DNA of 60,191 nucleotides from Megasphaera sp. MJR8396C. GTDB lineage: Bacteria > Bacillota > Negativicutes > Veillonellales > Megasphaeraceae. This document shows, one piece after another, positions 18,844 through 25,810 of this stretch (position 1 is its first letter; every line of letters begins with the position of its first letter). Location of the stretch: assembly GCF_001546855.1 (NCBI RefSeq), contig NZ_KQ958184.1, positions 1-60,191 on the forward strand, read 5' to 3'. The translations under genes were made by a program, and so were the position numbers. The notes under the pieces were generated by a model. That model saw nothing but the letters and a program-made list of their open reading frames with translations. It was not told where the DNA came from and made no database searches.

Positions 18844-19428
18844 TTATGCTTCGGCCGTCTCTGTGATTTCGCGGGCAAAGGCTCTGGCGTGGTCGGCTTT
18901 TTTGTCGTCCATAAAGACCGTCTTATAGCCTAAATGGCGTTCGGCAAACATCGAAAGGTACTGGAGCTTCGAGTGTTTGCAGTAGCGCTTGATGCCTTCT
19001 TCAAAGAGGTCGGCTCCGTGTTCCGGTTTATAGCCGCAGGTCACAAACAGGGCCACCTTTTTGCCGGCCCAGAGGGACGGGCCGACTTCGTCGCCGTAAT
19101 ACTTGTTGAAGCCGTAGACGAAGCGGTCGAGGACGTTTTTCATCGGGCCCGGACAGTACCAGGAGTAGATGGGCGTGGCCAGGACGATGAGGTCGCTGGC
19201 GAAGACGGCGTCGGCAATGGGTTCGAGGTCATCGCGGCGGACGCAGGCAAAGTGCTGCCAATCCTTCTGACAGCCGCGGCAGGCGTAGCACGGATCTATT
19301 TGGTAGTCATAGAGCCAAAAGATTTGGTACTCGTGGCCGAGGTTTTTCAATTCGTCGCAAAAGGGATCGAGACACTGCTTGGTGTTACCGTTCTTTCGGG
19401 GACTGCTCATGAGAATGGTGATTTTCAT
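18844..19428 (-). CDS. Flavodoxin-like NAD(P)H-dependent FMN reductase with cysteine cluster
   Basis: A 194-residue flavodoxin-fold oxidoreductase. MSSPRKNGNT at residues 8-17 is the FMN phosphate loop, and ATPIYSWYCPGPMKN is the second flavin loop. Residues 47-62 contain CYACRGCQK...FAC, which resembles the compact cysteine motif of iron-sulfur flavoproteins, although the spacing (X2, X2, X8) is not the classical one; a cluster or a redox disulfide is possible. The start ATG 19428 is preceded by AGGAGG. It is convergent with the SDR gene and appears to be a single-gene unit. Confidence 0.85.
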   Translation of the reverse strand: MKITILMSSPRKNGNTKQCLDPFCDELKNLGHEYQIFWLYDYQIDPCYACRGCQKDWQHFACVRRDDLEPIADAVFASDLIVLATPIYSWYCPGPMKNVLDRFVYGFNKYYGDEVGPSLWAGKKVALFVTCGYKPEHGADLFEEGIKRYCKHSKLQYLSMFAERHLGYKTVFMDDKKADHARAFAREITETAEA

Positions 19429-19559
19429 CGGAATTTACCTCCTAAAGATGGTTTTGCTTTTGGAAAAGGCCCGAACCTTTAGGGGCGGCGGTGCCTTTTG
19501 TGCCGTAAATATAGTTTGATTTTATCCTATCATGGAAGATGCCTATAATCAATTGAAAT

Positions 19560-19650
19560 ATTGTATGGATTATAAAGTCGTGTCGATATGCCGGTTTTTC
19601 ATAATACATACAATTATCTCATTGAATATATGCTTGGGCTATGCTACTAT
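19560..19650 (+). promoter_or_regulatory. Promoter and MocR-type operator of the crotonase gene
   Basis: CATACAAT (19607-19614), 7 bp and TTGAATATATG (19622-19632) match the site in front of the MocR/YbaK pair at 22007-22032. The TTGAAT doubles as the -35, with TACTAT at 19645-19650 after 17 bp. An inverted half-site, ATTGTATG, sits upstream at 19560-19567. Confidence 0.65.
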
Positions 19651-19749
19651 CGACGTATAACATGGACATACGTCTATCTGCCGGTGAAGGGGACGTCGCG
19701 CCGGTATTTGCTGAACCGTTATTTTTTCGTGAGACGGGAGGAATAGAAT

Positions 19750-20538
19750 ATGGCGTACACAAAAGCTGGTTTTACCGTTAAAAACGGCGTAGCTACGATT
19801 GAAATGAATGCTCCGGACACGCTCAATCCCTTGGATTTGAAGATGGCTCAAGACTTGTCCAAGGCCTTTGAAACCTGTGAGCAGCATGAAGATGTCAAGG
19901 TCATCGTCCTGACCGGGGCTGGCCGCGTCTTTTCCGGCGGCGGGGATATCCGCTACATGATGGATGAAGTCGAGGCCGGAAACTTTGATATCGGGCCCCT
20001 GGTACGGACGCTGACGGCTTTGACCCAGCGTCTGCGCCAATACAGTAAGCCCGTCCTCTGTGCCGTCCAAGGAGCGGCTGCCGGAGGAGGCTGTAATTTG
20101 GCCTTAGCCTGCGACATGATTTATGCCGAAGAAAAGGCGCAGTTCATGCAGGCCTTCGTCAATATCGGCCTGACGCCTGATACGGGCGGCGCTTATATCC
20201 TGCCGCGCCTCATCGGCAGGACCCGGGCTTTTGAACTGTTTGCAACGGGCCGGCCCCTTTCGGCACCAGAGATGTATGATCTCGGCCTCATTACCAAGGT
20301 GACGAAGAATGGAGAGGTTCTTGAAGAAACGATGAAGATGGCCGAAAAGCTGGCTGCCGGGCCGAGTCTCGTCTATAAGGGGATTAAAGAATTGTTGTGG
20401 CAGAGCTCTTTTCCGGATTTTGATGCCTTTATGATGGCCGAAGCGGCGATTCAAGTCCGTTCGACGAAGTCTGACGATTTTGTCGAAGGAATCCGGGCTT
20501 TCCTCGAAAAGCGGCCGGCTCGCTTCAAAGGAAAATAA
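19750..20538 (+). CDS. Enoyl-CoA hydratase/isomerase, PaaG-like
   Basis: A 262-residue crotonase-fold enzyme. The oxyanion-hole segment GRVFSGGGDI and the AAAGGGCNLALACD block are clear. The usual first catalytic glutamate position reads CNLAL, and the second position reads IGLTPDTGG with aspartate. This single-aspartate pattern is that of PaaG-type isomerases (ring-1,2-epoxyphenylacetyl-CoA or 2,3/3,4-enoyl-CoA isomerisation) and not of ordinary hydratases. GACGGGAGG precedes ATG 19750. No other phenylacetate genes are nearby, so the substrate is open. An operator shared with the MocR gene suggests common control. Confidence 0.87.
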   Translation: MAYTKAGFTVKNGVATIEMNAPDTLNPLDLKMAQDLSKAFETCEQHEDVKVIVLTGAGRVFSGGGDIRYMMDEVEAGNFDIGPLVRTLTALTQRLRQYSKPVLCAVQGAAAGGGCNLALACDMIYAEEKAQFMQAFVNIGLTPDTGGAYILPRLIGRTRAFELFATGRPLSAPEMYDLGLITKVTKNGEVLEETMKMAEKLAAGPSLVYKGIKELLWQSSFPDFDAFMMAEAAIQVRSTKSDDFVEGIRAFLEKRPARFKGK

Positions 20539-20585
20539 CCGCATGAATGGTTGAAGGAACGTTGGGGTGCCCGAGAAATACCCTG

Positions 20586-21983
20586 TTATACCTGCGCATA
20601 CTGCCGGAGGATTTCCAGGCCGCGGGACAAGGTTTCTTCCGTATCGACCGTCGACAGGGCGATGCGAAGGTAGCGGGCGTCTTCATGGTGACCGCTGAGA
20701 AAGCGGTCGGAATGGTAGACCCGGATGCCGTGGGTCAAAAGTTCTTGTTCGATCTCCGCTCCCCGTCGTGTATCGGCAATGGGCAGCCAGCGGAAAAAGC
20801 TGTAGGGATGGCCGCAGTTGCCACCGTTTGGAAAATAACGGTCGAACAGGGCCTGGCGTTTCTTCGCTAAGAGGCGTTTCTTTTCGACGATTTCCCGGGC
20901 CTTCCCGGAGGCGATGACGGCGGAAATGATTTCGGCATCGACGGACGACGTCTTGACGTTGATGTTGTATAAAGCTTTTAATAAGTTTTCGCGAAAGGGT
21001 TCGCCAAATACCATATAGGTCACGCGCAGACCTGAGCAGATCGACTTTGACGTCCCGCAGAGGTAGACGGTCTGGTCCGGTACCAAACGGTATAAAGGTC
21101 CTTGGTAATCAGGGAGCAGGCCAGCCGTCAAAAAAGCCATAATATCGTCTTCAATCAGGATAAGGCCATGGTCTCGGATAATCCGGGCCAAGGCCTTTTT
21201 TCGCCTGTCGGTCATGGTGACCGTCGTCGGATTGTTGCACGACGGGACTAAGAAGAGGCCCCGGATCGGATTTTGGCGGCACTGGAATTCCAGGGCCTCG
21301 GGCGACATGCCCTCGGCGTCGCCGCGGATGGGGACCAGGCGCAGGCGGTACATTTTGGCCAGTTCAATGAAGTTGGCATAGGCATAGGTATCGACGGCGA
21401 TGCGGTCGCCCGGTGAAAAGAGGGCCAGCAAGGCCAGGGCCAGGCCGTTCTGGGTGCCGGAAACGATGGCCATGTGATTGGCATCGGTATGGACGCCCAA
21501 GGATTCGAGCCAGCGCAGGCCCATGTCCTTGTGCCGGGGAAGTCCGGTCGGAAAGTCGTAAGTCGCCAGGGAGGAGAAATTCTGCTGGGCCAAGGCCTTT
21601 TTGGCCGTCGCCGTCAACAGTTCATTGCAGCTTTCAAAGGAACTGACGAAGCCTAAGTCGATGAGGGGCGCTGAGCCTAAATTTGCTGCCAGGGTGACCT
21701 CATTGGCTTCGCTGGCCGACACGAAGGTGCCGCTGCCGGTGACGGCATAGATGAGGCCCTTCAGTTCGCAGATTTTATAAGCCCGGGTAACGGTCGTAAA
21801 GTGGATATCGAGGAAGTTGGCCAGTTCCCGCTGAGGCGGCAGCTTGGTTCCGGCCGGAAGGGCCCCGCTGGCGATATCGTCTTCGAGCGCTTTGGCCAGA
21901 GACTGGTAGACCGGACGGGTGAGCCGCTCTCTTTCCGGTTTCCAGGTCAGTAAGTATTCATAATCATAGTGAAAGGTTGCCAT
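20586..21983 (-). CDS. MocR/GabR-type transcriptional regulator
   Basis: A 465-residue fusion of an N-terminal GntR winged helix (residues about 18-85, LPPQRELANFLDIHFTTVTR) and a fold-type I aminotransferase-like domain (about 110-460). The PLP lysine is in CGTSKSICSGLR. MocR proteins use PLP and an amino compound as effector and usually activate a divergent gene while repressing themselves. The divergent gene here encodes a YbaK-like deacylase. The intergenic operator recurs upstream of the crotonase gene, defining a likely small regulon. The start ATG 21983 has GAGGGA upstream. Confidence 0.92.
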   Translation of the reverse strand: MATFHYDYEYLLTWKPERERLTRPVYQSLAKALEDDIASGALPAGTKLPPQRELANFLDIHFTTVTRAYKICELKGLIYAVTGSGTFVSASEANEVTLAANLGSAPLIDLGFVSSFESCNELLTATAKKALAQQNFSSLATYDFPTGLPRHKDMGLRWLESLGVHTDANHMAIVSGTQNGLALALLALFSPGDRIAVDTYAYANFIELAKMYRLRLVPIRGDAEGMSPEALEFQCRQNPIRGLFLVPSCNNPTTVTMTDRRKKALARIIRDHGLILIEDDIMAFLTAGLLPDYQGPLYRLVPDQTVYLCGTSKSICSGLRVTYMVFGEPFRENLLKALYNINVKTSSVDAEIISAVIASGKAREIVEKKRLLAKKRQALFDRYFPNGGNCGHPYSFFRWLPIADTRRGAEIEQELLTHGIRVYHSDRFLSGHHEDARYLRIALSTVDTEETLSRGLEILRQYAQV

Positions 21984-22006
21984 AGAAATCCCTCTTTTTT
22001 ATAATG

Positions 22007-22050
22007 CATACAATAAAATTGTTGAATGTATGTATAACTGGTGCTATCAT
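22007..22050. promoter_or_regulatory. MocR operator with divergent promoters
   Basis: CATACAAT (22007-22014), 7 bp and TTGAATGTATG (22022-22032) form an inverted repeat. Rightward, TTGAAT is the -35 with TATCAT at 22045-22050 (17 bp). Leftward, TTCAAC and TATAAA (17-bp spacing) give a promoter for the MocR gene covered by the same site. The arrangement matches auto-repression with activation of the divergent gene. Confidence 0.65.
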
Positions 22051-22090
22051 CATATCAGTGAAAGGGATAAAACACAAGGGGGAATTCAAT

Positions 22091-22582
22091 ATGACAGCAG
22101 ATAAGGTTCGTTTATTTTTTGCAGGGAAGGGGCTTGCCGATCGGATCACCGTCCGCGATAAAGTCAGCGATACGGCGGAACATTCGGCAGCCGTCATCGG
22201 TTGTGACATCGGGCAGATTGCCAAGACACTGTCCTTTTTACAGGACGGAAAAGTCGTCATCATCCTCATGTCCGGCGAAGCCAAGGTCGATAATAAGAAG
22301 TATCAGCATCAATTCGGCATGAAGTCCAAGATGGTGCCCTTTGCCCAGGTTGAAGACGTCACCGGTTACGCGCCGGGCGCCGTTTCGCCGTATCTCTTAA
22401 AGGCGGGGACCGAGGTCTACCTCGACGTGTCGCTTCAGCGTTATCAGGTCCTGTACACGGCTGCCGGCAGCCTCAACAGCACCGTACGCCTCACCATGGA
22501 TGAACTCCTCGACTGTACGAACGCCAAGGGTTTTGTCGACGTTTGCAAAAACTGGCAGCCTGCGGCTATAGCAGCTTCCTAA
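22091..22582 (+). CDS. YbaK/EbsC-family aminoacyl-tRNA deacylase
   Basis: A 163-residue single-domain member of the YbaK/ProX family, which hydrolyses mischarged tRNAs in trans. The conserved lysine lies in GQIAKTLSF, and the domain ends with a GAVSPYLL turn and VYLDVSL strand typical of the fold. ATG 22091 with AAGGGGG upstream is the start; the longer frame to 22004 crosses the promoter. Its divergent MocR neighbour and shared operator suggest that expression follows an amino-acid signal. Which aminoacyl-tRNA is edited cannot be judged. Confidence 0.88.
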   Translation: MTADKVRLFFAGKGLADRITVRDKVSDTAEHSAAVIGCDIGQIAKTLSFLQDGKVVIILMSGEAKVDNKKYQHQFGMKSKMVPFAQVEDVTGYAPGAVSPYLLKAGTEVYLDVSLQRYQVLYTAAGSLNSTVRLTMDELLDCTNAKGFVDVCKNWQPAAIAAS

Positions 22583-22605
22583 CTTTTAATCTTTATATAC
22601 AGCAC

Positions 22606-22652
22606 ACAGCCCCGACAGGTTTAATCAGGAAACCTGTCGGGGCTGTTTCGTT
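22606..22652. terminator. Terminator between YbaK and sirtuin genes
   Basis: ACAGCCCCGACAGGTTT and AAACCTGTCGGGGCTGT form a perfect 17-bp stem with a 7-nt loop. The T tract is short and interrupted. Confidence 0.8.
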
Positions 22653-22671
22653 TGCGTGAAAGATGATTCGA

Positions 22672-23394
22672 TCAGAGTTCAATGTGGCTGAAGACGTCGC
22701 CGATGGCATCGTGGAGGACCAGGTCTGCCGCGCTGTCCATATCGGTCGTCGACTTATTGATGAGGACCAGTTTTTTGCCGCGGTAGTAGCGGACCAGGCC
22801 GGCGGCGGGGTAGACGACGAGGCTCGTGCCGCCGATGATCAGCATGTCGGCCTGGCTGATGTAGTGCAGGGACTGTTCGATGACGTCGTTGTCGAGGCCT
22901 TCTTCGTAGAGGACGACGTCAGGCTTTATCGTGCCGCCGCAGGCGTCGCACTTGGGAACGCCGGTGGAATCTTTCATATATTGGGCGTCGAAGAATTTAT
23001 GGCAGTGCATGCAGAAGTTGCGGTGGACACTGCCGTGGAGTTCGAGGACGTTCTGGCTGCCGGCTTTTTGGTGGAGGCCGTCGATATTCTGGGTGACGAT
23101 GGCTTTTAATTTCCCGGCCTTTTCGAGTTCGGCCAGTTTGAGGTGGGCCATGTTGGGTTTGGCGTCGAGGGCCAGCATCTTGTCGCGGTAGAAGCGGTAG
23201 AATTCTTCCGGTTGTTCTTTAAAGAAGGTGTGGCTCAGGATCGTTTCCGGCGGATACTTATAGTGCTGGTTATAGAGGCCGTCGGTACTGCGAAAATCGG
23301 GGATGCCGCTTTCGGTGGAAACGCCGGCGCCGCCGAAAAAGACGATATTGTCCGAATGTTTGACCATGTCGACGAATGTTTCAATTGCTGTCAT
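22672..23394 (-). CDS. NAD-dependent protein deacylase (sirtuin)
   Basis: A 240-residue Sir2-family enzyme that removes acyl groups from lysine using NAD. GGAGVSTESGIPDFRS near the N-terminus is the NAD loop, TQNIDGLHQKAG carries the catalytic neighbourhood, and the catalytic His is in ELHGS. A zinc ribbon is formed by CMHC and CDAC. It is 18 bp downstream of the HD-domain gene on the same strand, so the two may be co-transcribed. Confidence 0.95.
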   Translation of the reverse strand: MTAIETFVDMVKHSDNIVFFGGAGVSTESGIPDFRSTDGLYNQHYKYPPETILSHTFFKEQPEEFYRFYRDKMLALDAKPNMAHLKLAELEKAGKLKAIVTQNIDGLHQKAGSQNVLELHGSVHRNFCMHCHKFFDAQYMKDSTGVPKCDACGGTIKPDVVLYEEGLDNDVIEQSLHYISQADMLIIGGTSLVVYPAAGLVRYYRGKKLVLINKSTTDMDSAADLVLHDAIGDVFSHIEL

Positions 23395-23412
23395 AGAAAA
23401 AAACTCCCTTCG

Positions 23413-23904
23413 TTACACGCCATAAGTCTGTTTCAATAAGTCGAGTCCCGCCGGAGTGCGGAACACTTTTTCTTTAAAAGTCCGAATGGCTTCGGGCTTT
23501 AGTTGATCTTCATAGGCATTGACTAAGAAGTCGGCTTCCAGGAGGATCTGGTAATCGGCGCCGTCGACACCGCGGTAGGTGTGGTGGTGGGCGATGAGGA
23601 AGCAGACCCTGTCGATGAGCTTTTCATCAGCTCCCAGTTCTTCCAGGATAGCCCGCGCCGGTGCCGGCCCTTCGAGCTCTTGAAAATGGCCGGATGACGA
23701 GCCGTATTTTTCTTCGGCCGGATGAATGCCGATGTCGTGGAGGACGGCAGCCGTTTGGAGGACTGTTTGTTGGTCTTTGGAGAGACCTTCTAGCCGGCCG
23801 ATGGTATCGGCATAGGCATAGACTTTAAGGAAATGGTGGATACGTCTGGCGTCGCCCTTATCGTAGGCGATAGCCTTTTGGATGACCTGCTCGATGGATA
23901 TCAT
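23413..23904 (-). CDS. HD-domain phosphohydrolase
   Basis: A 163-residue HD-superfamily protein. The metal motif is H...HD: RRIHHFLKVY, then AAVLHDIGIH, followed by FLIAHHHTY and a distal aspartate in LLEADFLVNA. Small proteins of this type hydrolyse nucleotides or phosphate esters, but the substrate is unknown. It lies immediately upstream of the sirtuin gene on the same strand. The start is ATG 23904, preceded by a moderate GAAAGGCAGG. Confidence 0.85.
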   Translation of the reverse strand: MISIEQVIQKAIAYDKGDARRIHHFLKVYAYADTIGRLEGLSKDQQTVLQTAAVLHDIGIHPAEEKYGSSSGHFQELEGPAPARAILEELGADEKLIDRVCFLIAHHHTYRGVDGADYQILLEADFLVNAYEDQLKPEAIRTFKEKVFRTPAGLDLLKQTYGV

Positions 23905-23985
23905 AAAAACGCCTGCCTTTCTACCGCCATTATACTACACAATGAATGAATATAAAAATATCCTGTGCTAATTTGTCAAAAACCA

Positions 23986-24015
23986 TTGACAAAGTGTCCA
24001 TTTATATCTTATGAT
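23986..24015 (+). promoter_or_regulatory. Promoter of the AGCS symporter gene
   Basis: TTGACA (23986-23991) and TATGAT (24010-24015) are 18 bp apart, 58 bp before the start codon. Confidence 0.65.
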
Positions 24016-24073
24016 TTTTTATAGGAATTGTTACATTTATTTATCATTTTTTACTATGGTTAGGAGTGGTTTT

Positions 24074-25480
24074 ATGGTCATGGACGTCCTGAATTACCTT
24101 GACGATGTCCTTTATTATCCGATTTTAATGGTCATCCTCGTCGCAGCCGGCCTCGTTTTCTCCTGGAAAACACGGCTCATCCAGCTTCGCATGTTCGTTG
24201 AAAGTATTCGCGTCGTCATGGAAAAACCGACGAAAGACGGAAACGTATCGTCTTTCCAGGCCCTCATGGTTTCGACGGCATCCCGCGTCGGTACGGGCAA
24301 CATCATCGGCGTATCGACGGCAATCTGCCTCGGCGGTCCGGGTTCGGTATTTTGGATGTGGATCATCGCCATCATCGGCGGTGCTACGGCCTTCATCGAA
24401 AGTACCCTGGCTCAGGTTTACAAACGCCGCAACGCCTTAGGCCACAGCTACGGCGGCCCGGCTTACTACATTGAAACGGCCATGCACAATCGGGGTCTGG
24501 GCGTCCTCTTTGCCTTATCCTTGATCCTTACCTATGCCGGCGGCTTCAATCTCCTCTGTTCGTTTAACATGCAGTCGACCTTCCTGGTTTACGACTTCTA
24601 TGATCCTACGATGACGCCGTGGATCCTCGGCGCTGTCTTTGCAGCCCTCGTCGGCTACTGCCTCATCGGCGGCGGCCAGCGCATCATCAAAGTCACGTCG
24701 ATCATGGTTCCGGTCATGGGCGCCATTTACATCCTGGCAGCCTTGGTCGTCGTCGTGGCCCACATTTCCAGCCTGCCTCAGGTATTTACCATGATCTTCG
24801 CCGATGCCTTTGACTTTGAAGCTATCTTCGGCGGTGTTTCCGGTTCCTGCCTCATTTACGGTATCAAACGCGGCCTCTACTCGAACGAAGCCGGTATCGG
24901 TTCGGCTCCGAATGCGGCAGCTGCTGCTGACGTCAGCCATCCTGTCAAACAGGGGTTGGTCCAGATGCTGTCGGTCTTCATCGATACCCTCTTAGTCTGC
25001 AGTGCTACGGCTTTCATGGGCCTCTTCTCGGGCGTTCCCATCACCAAAGAAGCTGCCGGTGCCGCTTACGTACAGGGCGCCGCTTCAGCCGTCTTCGGCG
25101 GTTTCGGACCGCTCCTCATCACGGTCTGCATGCTCCTCTTCGGGTTCTCGACGCTCATCGGCAACTTATACTACGTCGACAACTGTATCCGCTTCATCCA
25201 TAAAGGGGCTCCGTCTCAGAGCTTCGTCCATACCTTCCGCATCGTCTGCATCGCCGTTGTCTTCATCGGCGCCGGCATGTCCATGGCTGCCGTTTGGGCT
25301 ATTGCCGACATCCTGATGGCCATCATGTGCTTCATCAACATTCCGGCCTGCTTTATCCTCAGTAAAGTCGCCGTCAATGCCATGAAAGACTACCAGCAGC
25401 AGCGTGATGCCGGACAGATTCCGGTCTTTAAGGCGGCCTCGATCGGTATTGACGAAAGTACTGTACAGTATTGGAAATAA
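24074..25480 (+). CDS. Sodium:alanine/glycine symporter (AGCS family)
   Basis: A 468-residue polytopic inner-membrane transporter. The family signature GTGNIIGVSTAI lies near residues 77-88, and the conserved GLYSNEAGIGSAPNAAAAA block near 273-291. These are diagnostic of sodium-coupled alanine/glycine symporters. ATG 24074 with AGGAGTGG at 24062-24069 is preferred; the longer frame from 24011 has no ribosome-binding site. It has its own promoter and is followed directly by the ileS T-box promoter. Confidence 0.94.
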   Translation: MVMDVLNYLDDVLYYPILMVILVAAGLVFSWKTRLIQLRMFVESIRVVMEKPTKDGNVSSFQALMVSTASRVGTGNIIGVSTAICLGGPGSVFWMWIIAIIGGATAFIESTLAQVYKRRNALGHSYGGPAYYIETAMHNRGLGVLFALSLILTYAGGFNLLCSFNMQSTFLVYDFYDPTMTPWILGAVFAALVGYCLIGGGQRIIKVTSIMVPVMGAIYILAALVVVVAHISSLPQVFTMIFADAFDFEAIFGGVSGSCLIYGIKRGLYSNEAGIGSAPNAAAAADVSHPVKQGLVQMLSVFIDTLLVCSATAFMGLFSGVPITKEAAGAAYVQGAASAVFGGFGPLLITVCMLLFGFSTLIGNLYYVDNCIRFIHKGAPSQSFVHTFRIVCIAVVFIGAGMSMAAVWAIADILMAIMCFINIPACFILSKVAVNAMKDYQQQRDAGQIPVFKAASIGIDESTVQYWK

Positions 25481-25486
25481 ATCCTC

Positions 25487-25515
25487 TTGACAAATAGGGG
25501 GAGAGACCTTACAAT
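25487..25515 (+). promoter_or_regulatory. Promoter of ileS leader
   Basis: TTGACA (25487-25492), 17 bp, TACAAT (25510-25515), only 7 bp after the preceding stop codon. Confidence 0.8.
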
Positions 25516-25544
25516 ACGCTTATATACAATGAAAATTGTATTAA

Positions 25545-25788
25545 ATAATTAAGTGTAAAAGCTATGAACAAGACGGCCAGTATGGCGCAGCTTTTTTAGC
25601 GAACCGGGGATGGTGAGAGCCCGGCAAAGGCTGTATACTGGCGGATCACTTGGGAGCTGCAGCTGCGAACCAGCTGCCGGGCCGCGTCGTTATTGCGCGT
25701 CAAAGTGGCTGCATGAGCAGTCAATAGGGTGGTACCACGGTGATTACGTCTTCGTCCCTTTTTGGGGCGGAGACGTTATTTTTTTTCA
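25545..25788 (+). promoter_or_regulatory. T-box leader of ileS, Ile specifier
   Basis: The T-box AGGGTGGTACCACGG is at 25726-25740. It is followed by a terminator (ACGTCTTCGTCCC / GGGGCGGAGACGT, 25746-25776) and a T run. In stem I the segment GGCGGATCACTTGGG places ATC in the specifier position, which fits isoleucyl-tRNA synthetase. Confidence 0.9.
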
Positions 25789-25810
25789 CACAGACAGAGG
25801 AGGAAGCATC

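Noticed and set aside
25610-25810. N-terminal extension of ileS
   Set aside because: It is the T-box leader and its terminator read as codons; ATG 25811 has the ribosome-binding site.
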